Assembly (NCBI GenBank): GCA_032158295.1
Contig: CM063256.1
Location: 10,462,453-10,526,452, forward strand
Reading direction: 5' to 3'
Length of the DNA: 64,000 bases
From: Pycnopodia helianthoides
Lineage: Eukaryota > Echinodermata > Asteroidea > Forcipulatida > Asteriidae
Below, piece by piece: positions 54,143 through 62,093 of this stretch. A model generated the notes under the pieces. The model was not told the origin of the DNA. It saw only the letters and a program-made list of their open reading frames with translations, and did not search any database. Both the position numbers and the translations under genes were made by a program. Every line of letters begins with the position of its first letter. The stretch's first letter is position 1.

Positions 54143-54307
54143 ATGTGGTCGATTGTCCTGCTGTGTTTTATACTGGCTTGTCTCGGTCTGGTGATTGTGC
54201 TGTTTGTCTGCATTTGGCGCTTGATCCAAGATCAGAGACGGGGTGTTCGTTGGTTGGCTGCGACTACGCGGGGTGCAACCCCGAACGTATATGAGACAAC
54301 AGTATGA
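54143..54307 (+). CDS. Second small membrane protein ORF of the LTR element (54 aa)
   Basis: It starts M-W-S-I-V-L-L-C-F-I-L-A-C-L-G-L-V-I-V-L and ends ...N-V-Y-E-T-T-V. One transmembrane helix is followed by R-L-I-Q-D-Q-R-R-G-V-R-W. Its TGA overlaps the gag ATG (ATGA at 54304-54307), an arrangement that allows termination-reinitiation. Helix-then-arginine order repeats that of the upstream 92-codon ORF, so the two may be an old duplication. No known homolog. Confidence 0.55.
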   Translation: MWSIVLLCFILACLGLVIVLFVCIWRLIQDQRRGVRWLAATTRGATPNVYETTV

Positions 54308-56073
54308 CAGAAGAAGCGAAGGGTAGGATGGGCACCTCAAGTGTGGAAGTAGAGGTGCAGAGGCTCCGCATGGAAGCCCAATTTCTGCAGTGGGAGAAGG
54401 ATCTCCTTGCAAAGAAGTTGGAAGCTGCCATGAAGGGGTCGTCTCAAGGGTACATGCCCAGTGAGGATAGGCATGTGAGGCATCAGGTAGATACCGATGT
54501 GAAGTTTGGGTTGAGAGAGGAGACATCTGGGTATGGCTCGTTCGTGTTGGGGATTCCGTCAACTACAAACTCTGTACTTGATGTTGCACCCAGAGTGAGG
54601 AAGGAGGTTAGCTTTGAGGAAAGTACACCTCTTAGGCGTGGGGGCTCAGGGATGTTTTCCCGAGCATTAGAGGTTACTCCCATTGCTAAGGCATCGAGCA
54701 GACAGGCTCTCGATAAACTGACGTTGTTCCTTTCGGGACAGGATGTTGAGGAACAGGGTAAGAGGAATACTAACCCGTTCCTGGACGATAAGGAGGTAGT
54801 CCAACCCAAGCAGACCAACAGCGAACTGTTAGGTGACATGACCTGCCCGGTACAGGCAGCATGTACCAGCAGTTCAGCTGCAGTGGTAGATGAGTCCCCG
54901 GTGAAGCCCCAGCCACCGAGAGGGAGCAAGTCAGTCAACGGTGGTGACGATCAGAAGGGAGGTGTGGATCGAGTGAATCGAAGGCCATACCTAACCCCTG
55001 ATCGTTATAATGGTAAGGTACTGTGGAAGGAGTACTACCGCCATTTTGAGTCGTGCCGTGAAGTTAACGGCTGGAGTGATGAACAGGCTGCAAGGTTCTT
55101 GACCGCAAGCTTGCAGGGTAATGCACTCCGATTGCTTGGTGAGACAGGGCAAACGTACACGTACAGTGCACTTGTCAAGTTGTTGGGACGAAGATTTGGT
55201 TCTGGTCGCCAAAATGAGAATTATCTTGTCGAATTGCGACACAGGAAGCAGGGGGCAAAGGAAACTCTGCAAGAGTTGGGCCAAGCAATTCAGGAGCTGA
55301 CGGCTCGAGCATACCCTGAGCTCGAGGAAGTTGCTAGAGACCGGTTAGCAAAGAACCATTTTATTGATGCGGTGGATAATCATTCCATCCGAGAAGGCAT
55401 CAACAGGGCCCGTCCGAAGAATTTAGACGAGGCTATTCAGGCGGCTTTAGAAACGAAGAACTTTGACAGGGTTGAACGTCAAAGGTTACTCGATCGACAG
55501 CCCGCCAAGTTGGCAAGGGCTGCAGACTCTGTGGGTATGGAGCAGAGGCTGGGTAGTTTGGAAGCAAACCTCAGTGAGCAGGCTCGTACTTTGCAGTCGA
55601 TGGCAGAGATGTTGAAGTCGTTGGGAAATCGGAGTTCTACTGAGGGTGTGCCTTCATCATTGAAGAAGCACAAGCCCCAGGGGATGGAACCCGGTCAGAG
55701 GAGGTGTTTTAATTGTGGAGGTTTGGGGCATTTCGCCCGTGAGTGTCGGAAACCTCGTAGACAGTTCACACCGAGCCAGGGAAACGACAACCAGCCTCAA
55801 GAGGGACCCACGGTCAGGCTGGTTGTACCAGAGGGTCCAAAAGACAAAACAGCGACACTAGTGGTAGCGGGGGAAAAAGTTCAAGGCAAAAGGATTGGGA
55901 TGAGTTCCTCCCCTATGCCACCTTTAATTGCGTATCGATGCACACCGCAAGAGTCGACTGGGGAGAGCCCCCATATGATGATGTTGGGTCGTGAAGTTAG
56001 CATCCCGGTAGACCTGGTGACTGGGAGTCCTGAAGTCGAGGACGACACCAGAACTGACTTTGCTGAGAAGTAG
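54304..56073 (+). CDS. gag: Gag protein fused by deletion to an integrase tail (589 aa)
   Basis: Residues about 13-46 are a heptad-like coiled coil. About 225-400 is a retrotransposon-type capsid region (Y-N-G-K-V-L-W-K-E-Y-Y, then L-R-H-R-K-Q and A-L-E-T-K-N-F-D). Residues 468-481 are a CCHC zinc knuckle (C-F-N-C-G-G-L-G-H-F-A-R-E-C) followed by a basic stretch, for RNA binding during particle assembly. After about residue 529 the sequence becomes integrase C-terminal text (L-I-A-Y-R-C-T-P-Q-E-S-T-G, then M-M-M-L-G-R-E-V). In the -1 frame the same DNA reads W-D-E-F-L-P-Y-A-T just before, so the deletion joins gag and integrase with a one-base shift. The gag part is fully open and may still be made. 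Confidence 0.88.
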   Translation: MTEEAKGRMGTSSVEVEVQRLRMEAQFLQWEKDLLAKKLEAAMKGSSQGYMPSEDRHVRHQVDTDVKFGLREETSGYGSFVLGIPSTTNSVLDVAPRVRKEVSFEESTPLRRGGSGMFSRALEVTPIAKASSRQALDKLTLFLSGQDVEEQGKRNTNPFLDDKEVVQPKQTNSELLGDMTCPVQAACTSSSAAVVDESPVKPQPPRGSKSVNGGDDQKGGVDRVNRRPYLTPDRYNGKVLWKEYYRHFESCREVNGWSDEQAARFLTASLQGNALRLLGETGQTYTYSALVKLLGRRFGSGRQNENYLVELRHRKQGAKETLQELGQAIQELTARAYPELEEVARDRLAKNHFIDAVDNHSIREGINRARPKNLDEAIQAALETKNFDRVERQRLLDRQPAKLARAADSVGMEQRLGSLEANLSEQARTLQSMAEMLKSLGNRSSTEGVPSSLKKHKPQGMEPGQRRCFNCGGLGHFARECRKPRRQFTPSQGNDNQPQEGPTVRLVVPEGPKDKTATLVVAGEKVQGKRIGMSSSPMPPLIAYRCTPQESTGESPHMMMLGREVSIPVDLVTGSPEVEDDTRTDFAEK

Positions 56074-56600
56074 CGAGGCAATATGCAACAAGCTCATGAG
56101 AGAGCAAGGGTCTGTCTTGGGAAAAGTGCCCGAAGACAGAAGAGGAATTACGACCGACATGCATCGAGTCATGGACTGCAGGAGGGCCAATTTGTTTGGC
56201 TGCATAATCCTGCTAAGAAGAAGCAGTTGTCCCCCAAGCTACAATTGTAGTGGTTCGCATCCAGCTTAGACGAGGAGGCAAAATCAAGGTGGTCCACGTC
56301 GACCGACTAAAACCATATGTCGGTGAGGAGTTAGAACCTTGGGTCAGTCAGCTCAGCGAGGGGGTGACAGAAAGCCCTCTCGTCGAAGGAGCGACTAGCC
56401 CACCGTTGGAGGTTCAAGAGGTTGAGGTTGAACCTCAGGAGGAAACCCACAGTGAGGGAGGTAGTGAAGGTCCCGTGATGGTTGACACCATCGACGGCGA
56501 CCCAGAGGTCGAGGGTCAGAGTTCACCAGAGGTCACTGGTGAAACACCGCAGAGGCGGTACCCAAAGAGAGTGCGTAAAGTACCCCTGCGTTTTCGTTAG
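56074..56600 (+). pseudogene. Integrase C-terminal remnant
   Basis: After the stop at 56071, another frame reads Q-Q-A-H-E-R-A-R-V-C-L-G-K-S-A-R-R-Q-K-R and then F-V-W-L-H-N-P-A-K-K-K-Q-L-S-P-K-L-Q, both typical of gypsy integrase. A further shift or deletion at about 56245 leads to V-V-R-I-Q-L-R-R-G-G-K-I-K-V-V-H-V-D-R-L and an open tail to 56600, acidic in the middle and ending R-R-Y-P-K-R-V-R-K-V-P. The GPY-type module between is lost. Confidence 0.8.
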
Positions 56601-56716
56601 GCAGGAAAGTACTGTTGAAGTGTTTGGAGAGGATCAGGCTTTCAGGGATGTAAGTGGTTGTTGGGAGGTTGACCCGTGGTTTTGTTGTGGTTACTTGCAG
56701 GGTGATTGAAAGGAGG

Positions 56717-57519
56717 ATGCCGAAGACTACAAAGTCAAAACCGAGGAGGTTTCGGTGTCTGCAGTGCGAGAAGGTCTACCTTCATCGTCAAGATGGACCA
56801 CCTCCAGGAACAGAGCCTACACTGCCCCTCATGTGACTACTTGGCTGGGCAACAGTGTGTCTTGGAGGCACACATCGCCTCGGCGCATCGGAGAGAAGCT
56901 ACAGTTGCCAGGATAGTTGCAGAGGCTGGTCCACCCACAGCTAATGCTTCTCAAAGGGCCCCTCCAGAGGTAGAATCAGAAGAGACAGACCAGCCGGTGC
57001 TGTCCTTGTCACCTACGCCGATGTCCCCCCTCATGAGAACCCAAGTTCTCCAGTGGCCCATCCCCAGCTCGGCCTTGCAGGGAAGCCCCGAGCCATGCTG
57101 GAGATGATGAAGCAAAGTGCCCCCTCTTCGCCGTCATCTTCCTCATCGTCATCGTTGCCACTGTTGGAGGAGGTGGAACAACCACGAGGCCAGGGCAACA
57201 CTGTACCACAGGGCAACACTGTACCACAGAGCAACACTGTACCCCAGGGCCAGGAGAGTGCTGCTGCACCTCAGCAAGGGTTCACTGTGGCACATGGGCA
57301 TGAGGGTGATGTTGCGCCCCCGACCCAGGTGCCTTTCACGCCACATTCCCCAGAGCATCCCCCACCCAAACGAACGAGGCACGAGAAGTTCGCCATCTCA
57401 CCATAACCACCATCATGGATGGAGATATAGTACATCGCCGGGAGCATCATGAGACCCGGGTGAAGCAGGTCGAGGTGGACGGGGAAGGACGATACATTGA
57501 GGCTCCTTCTGTTTGTTAG
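56717..57519 (+). pseudogene. C2H2 zinc-finger accessory ORF of the LTR element, frame-broken
   Basis: It starts M-P-K-T-T-K-S-K-P-R-R-F-R-C-L-Q-C-E-K-V (56717). A shift near 56795 puts the next part in another frame: D-H-L-Q-E-Q-S-L-H, then a full C2H2 finger C-P-S-C-x12-H-I-A-S-A-H (about 56823-56890). A second shift, near the C-run at 57022-57030, returns to the first frame for a Ser-rich stretch, three G-N-T-V-P-Q repeats and a basic P-P-P-K-R-T-R near 57366. A third-frame tail ends at 57519. If restored it would be about 260 residues with two fingers: a nuclear, nucleic-acid-binding protein by inference. It lies after integrase, the position of env in retroviruses, but resembles no envelope protein. 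The shifts mean this copy is dead. Confidence 0.55.
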
Positions 57520-58065
57520 TCCACATCTTGTATGTGTTCAAGTATCCTTTTTGCTATTTATTAAGTTTCATATTGTCGGTGTTCTTTTCTAATTAAACAA
57601 ATATTACCAATATTTCATCTGTATAAAGTAAAGGGAGACAACCAACTGTATTTTTGTATTTATTTTTCTTGCCAGGTTTTAGGCAAAGAAGTTATTTGCC
57701 AAACTACCTCCATAAGTTATGCCAAAGAGAAAGGTAACTCTTTAAAAGTGCATTTTATATGTAAAACAGGGTACTAGATGTGATTGTGTGTGTGATTTTA
57801 GAGACATTCCTTAAATCTGTATAAATCTTGTGATTATGTAATTACCTTAAAGCTTAGGCGGATCATTATACGAATTGTATTTCTTAAAAATCTGGTCCCT
57901 TTCCAAGTGTATAAATTTTGTGAATATTTAATGAGGTAAAAAAACAGCCCCCCTCCTAAGTGTTATATTGTTTTGTAAAGAAACACTTAATAATTTATGC
58001 ATTTCCTTTTATTTTGTTAGTCATGGCTGACGAGTCAGGGACGACTCGGCCACTGCTTGGGCCTT
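57520..58065. other. 3' untranslated interior of the LTR element
   Basis: AT-rich non-coding. Immediately before the 3' LTR there is GACGAGTCAGGGACGACTCG, an inverted repeat (CGAGTC/GACTCG), and no obvious purine-rich polypurine tract. Confidence 0.5.
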
Positions 58066-59459
58066 TGTGACGGAAATGCATGTGAAAGATATGTGATCTG
58101 TTAGTTCATAGTGTGTATTTTCAGGTATTGCTGCGTGACGACTTGGTAGTGCAAGTGGGCGGAGCTTTTTGCGTGCAGTGACCCAGACTGGCAGGGTGCG
58201 CGTGCGCAGTTGCGTTCTGGGACCTCATGTGTGGGCTCCGGGCGATGCGGCAGCGGTGCTGGCTAGAGCGAGTCAGTGGCAGTTTAGAGTTCAATTGTGG
58301 CAGTTTAGAGTTCAATTGTGGCAGTTTAGAGTTCAATTGTGGTAGTACAGAGTTCAATAGTCGCAGGTTATAGTTCAATACAAGTAGTTGCTGTTGACAG
58401 CTCCATTGTTGCAGTTTATAGCTCCATGGTCGTAGTGAGGTGAATTAAGTAGAGAGTGCTGTAAAATAGTTCGGGGAGCAGACAGATCGTAAGTTGAAAT
58501 CACTGTACGAATTGTATATATTTTATGGTCCTTGCATATTGTGTGATAGGCTAGGAGCCTTCATACAAGTTTATCCTTGCATATTGTGTGATAGGCTAGG
58601 AGCCTTGCATTTATGTGTGGAATATTGCTGTGTATCTATTTTGATGTGTTTGGCTCTGTGACACGCTAGAGGAGTGTGGTTGACGGTCACGAAAGCGTTA
58701 GCTTGTGACTAGGGAAAATGCACCTTCTAGAAGTGTGATAATAGTTGTGTATATAAGTGAAGGCACACAGGGACAGCGCGAGTCGCATCATTGGGGTGTT
58801 GAAATTTGAGGGTTACTACGAATTGATGGTTTGTAATGGTTACTGGTGTTTAGTGTTCCGTGTACAGTAGAGACCTTTTGAGGCCACACTGTCCGTGGGT
58901 ACATGAATGCAGGGTTACTAAGAAGTACGGTTACATGTGAGCAGTACGGTTACATGTGAGAAGTACGGTTACATGTGAGCAGTACGGTTACATGTGAGCA
59001 GTACGATTACATGAGAGCAGTACGGTTGCATGTGAGAAGTACGGTTACATGTGAGCAGTACGGTTACATGCAAGAGATACGGTTACATGCAAGAGATACG
59101 GTTACATGCAAGAACTGTTATGGTTACATGCGACTGTATAAGGCTCTGTATTGGGTTTTAGTAATGGTATAGATGTGTACCTTCATTGGCCCCTAAAGAA
59201 AGAGGTTGTAAATAAAAGAAACCCTGTCCAATCATGTACACTGTTTGATTTTACGTGGATTGATGCAATAAACGATCTTGTGATCAGTTCACCGACAGTC
59301 AAAGTGTCAAGGTATCTGTGTGTTTGAGTAACTGTGTAGCAATAGGATTAGACGATCATTCAGCAATCGGCGGTATATTTCCTCCAAACGGACCTTGTTG
59401 GACTAATTGGGCCTAGGATCAGATTGTAATTTGCCCCTAACAAATGCAATTCCGCCACA
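58066..59459 (+). repeat. 3' LTR
   Basis: Same order of motifs as the 5' LTR, but with fewer GTACGGTTACATGTGA units (58925-59115), one shorter CCTTGCATATTGTG copy, and no 43-base segment near its end. Otherwise there are only scattered substitutions. TATATAA is near 58749 and AATAAAAG near 59211. Confidence 0.95.
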
Positions 59460-61069
59460 CTACCAATAGCTATGATGTTTCACTTTTAACAGTTGTCAGA
59501 GCAATGAAAATTAAAATTAGAAAAAAGATTAAAATAATACAAACAATAAAGAATTAAATAATGAAAAAATAAATTTGTCTATCACATGCGAAAGAAGTTT
59601 ATAAAATACTGGACTTGATAACAATCTTGTCTCGATAATGAGTAGGGCCTTACAACCACATAGTTCACCTTTAAGAAGAACCAATCAGAGCAGTGCAGTT
59701 TACTTTACACTGAAAACGTTGAATCTCTACAAAGAGATCTTTAATTCTCTAAGCATCCAATCCTTAACACTATTGCAATCACTCTCGAAACTACCCCCCC
59801 CCCCCACACACACACACATCCACCTCCACAACCCTCCTGATCCCGGTTCAGCAGTTGGAAAATGACGACCACCTGTTCACACGTACACCTGACCAGCCAC
59901 ACTTAATTAGAGTGTTCTTAAAATAAAAAAAGACCTTAATTAACCCGAAGGCCGGTTTGGAATACAATTACAAAAGAGCAGTACATAACAAATACTCAAC
60001 AAATACCAAGCAGGCGTTTAAGTTTTGAACGCTAATTTCAAGATGGAGTCATTTCCTGACAATACACAGCTGTGTGGTTGTTTCACAAAGATTGCGTTTA
60101 ATTTCAACAAAGAGGTCACTCTTTTTTGGACGTAATCTATCCAAAATAATGCACAAATATGGAACGCATTTAAGTGCACTGTCACATAATAATAATCACT
60201 CCGTGAAATCTTGAATATGCCATGAAAAGGCCGACTATCGCGTGACTATTCTGCGATAAGGCAAGAACGAAATGCCTTTAAGATTTTGTTTTAATAACTC
60301 ACACAGAGATCCCGCTTGAAAATGTTTCAAAATAGACACAAAAACCAACCTTCTCCGCTGAAACACAATCATGCCGATCGTTTAGAGCGATTGGTTTTAG
60401 ATCAATGCTGAGAATAAGCATCGACAATCAGAATTCTGTACTTTTTTTCAGACGATTCTACGTGGGTTTCGACGGTCCATACGTGACAAAACTAACCTAA
60501 GGATGACACGCGACGCATGTGCCACCAATCAAACGACAAAGACCTATTTGCGAGTTCTAATATTAAATGATTGGCGTGTTTGTATTTGCAATGTTCTCCG
60601 TGCGACTATTTTATACTGTTTTCTCTACTTTAGTGCAACTAATTATCTCACTGCAAAGTTAGATTAATGTCGTATTGAACAAAACCCACCGTGATTGTTA
60701 AACTACTCATTATTGTGACGTAACTTGCGAAATTGAGTCGAGAAACAGTGCTGCAGGGCCATAATGATCAAAATGAGCTAGCTCGTCAAACCACGTAGCG
60801 TTCAGCGGACATCTAGATCAACTATGATTAATAACAATAATAATATACAGTTCTTAAAAAGCGCACATTATCCTAGATACTAGATCAAGGCGCTGAACAA
60901 TAAAATAATAAACAATAAACAATCAATTAATGAGCTCTGAACAGTTCAGTCTTCAACAGTTTCTTAAATGTCATCATTGAGTCAGACTGACGGACTTTTG
61001 GAAAAAGTTTGTTCCAGAAAGTCTAAAATACATTTAAACCTCATCATGCAATGCATCAAGAACCATGTA
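59460..61069. other. Intergenic region right of the LTR element
   Basis: Contains a poly-C and (CA)n tract at 59793-59817 and the dispersed GCGC-core repeat at about 60830-61050. No gene seen. Confidence 0.45.
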
Positions 61070-61146
61070 CTATGAGCATGTGCACATTTCCGAGAACAAT
61101 GGATTTACCTGGTAAGCCTGCTGCCACCTAGCGTCACCAAAAGTCT
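61070..61146. mobile_element. Half copy of the foldback element at 9369-9502
   Basis: One arm (TTACCTGGTAAGCCTGCTGC, then CACCTAGCGTC) plus loop text (TGAGCATGTGC, TTTCCGAGAACAA) matches the foldback at 9369-9502; the other arm is missing. It lies about 90 bases past the lectin stop codon. Confidence 0.75.
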
Positions 61147-61233
61147 CCAATTGTTTTGTTTTTGAGTTTGAAATTGTTGTCCTCTTCTTCACCCAAACTA
61201 TAACAACATCTTGCGGAGACATGCTAACCTCTG

Positions 61234-61935
61234 TTACTTCTCCCCATAGACACAAACGTTATTCTTCGTGAGAAAGTGGTCATCATGTGATCGGGTACTG
61301 TTGTTGAGCTGGCACATCTTCTCCCCAATCACGCGAAGGAAGTTGAAGGAGCTACAGGACTGGTCGTAGTCGCACAGAGTGGCACAGGTTGCGAGGCTAC
61401 TGGCCGGGTACTCGCCCACGACGTGCTCGGTCAGACAAGCTCCAAGCAACAGACGCCAAAGCTTCAGATTCATTGGCTCCCTCTTACACAGTGTAAGGTG
61501 TATCTGGTTGCATCTCACATCCACCCATCGCCCATTCAATGACTCAACTATGATTGCACAGTTTTCGTTGGTTCCCCCATTCGGCTCAGAGTCTACGGTG
61601 TACCAGATTGAAAACTCACCGCCGTTTTTGCAATCCCACTTTCCCTCTGCATGGAGGTCATTACAGTTGAGCCACAGTTTTATATATGTTTCCTCCTCCA
61701 AAGATTTAGCAAGCATATATTTGTTTTCCTCCATTGACGAGGGGGTTACCATGATAGCACCTCCCATCTCTTTACACTTCAGTCCTGCGTTGTACCAATT
61801 CAACGGTTCGTCCGTAAGCTTGTAGCAGAAGCCGTTCCAAAGCTCCCAGCCGGACGTGCACATTGCGGTACACGGTGACGAGTCGACGGCCTCCATTCCG
61901 AAGAGCAATAAAACGAGAGGGAAAAATAGCCCCAT
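61234..61935 (-). CDS. Secreted C-type lectin with C-terminal PAN/Apple domain, single exon
   Basis: 233 codons from the ATG at 61935; an in-frame ATG at 61956 adds seven residues (M-L-K-K-K-L-T) and weakens nothing. Residues 1-18 are a signal peptide (F-P-L-V-L-L-L-F-G-M). Residues about 26-151 are a C-type lectin domain: W-E-L-W-N-G-F-C-Y, W-Y-N-A-G-L-K-C, E-P-N at 117-119, N-E-N-C, W-V-D at 137-139 and a final cysteine at 150. E-P-N predicts mannose-type calcium-dependent sugar binding, but the usual W-N-D is W-V-D, so one calcium ligand is changed. Residues about 163-230 are a PAN/Apple module with six cysteines (167, 184, 188, 194, 208, 228). No introns interrupt it, which is unusual for animal lectins and suggests a retrocopy or a lineage-specific single-exon family. 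Likely an extracellular recognition protein. Confidence 0.92.
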   Translation of the reverse strand: MGLFFPLVLLLFGMEAVDSSPCTAMCTSGWELWNGFCYKLTDEPLNWYNAGLKCKEMGGAIMVTPSSMEENKYMLAKSLEEETYIKLWLNCNDLHAEGKWDCKNGGEFSIWYTVDSEPNGGTNENCAIIVESLNGRWVDVRCNQIHLTLCKREPMNLKLWRLLLGACLTEHVVGEYPASSLATCATLCDYDQSCSSFNFLRVIGEKMCQLNNSTRSHDDHFLTKNNVCVYGEK

Positions 61936-62085
61936 TGTAAGTTTTTTTTTCAACAATTAAAACTGAAATTCAAGAGACAACTAGAGAATCCCTTTAACTG
62001 AACAATCCTCTACAGCATCTGAAGCCATTCGATGCAAAATTCTGTTACATTTTGTGGACGTAACTCGCACTGCCGATAGGCTTAT

Positions 62086-62093
62086 GTTTATAC
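62086..62093 (-). promoter_or_regulatory. Candidate TATA box of the lectin gene
   Basis: GTATAAAC on the minus strand, about 155 bases upstream of the lectin ATG. The position is compatible with a core promoter and a 5' UTR of roughly 120 bases; no independent support. Confidence 0.25.

Larger units (their letters stand above)
52270..59459 (+). mobile_element. LTR retrotransposon (Ty3/gypsy-like), internally deleted, with extra ORFs
   Basis: LTRs of 1469 bp (52270-53738) and 1394 bp (58066-59459) start TGTGACGG and end CCGCCACA. CTAC lies on both outer sides (52266-52269 and 59460-59463), proving a transposition event. The interior is only 4.3 kb. In order it contains a primer-binding site, two small membrane-protein ORFs, gag with a CCHC knuckle fused to an integrase tail, the integrase C-terminal end with an R-R-Y-P-K-R-V-R-K motif, and a C2H2 zinc-finger ORF. 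Protease, reverse transcriptase, RNase H and the integrase catalytic core are missing, so it cannot move alone. The Ty3/gypsy assignment rests on the integrase tail order and the knuckle. Confidence 0.93.

Noticed and set aside
54483..54938. 151- and 160-codon minus-strand ORFs opposite gag (54080-54938)
   Set aside because: Antisense shadows of the gag reading frame.
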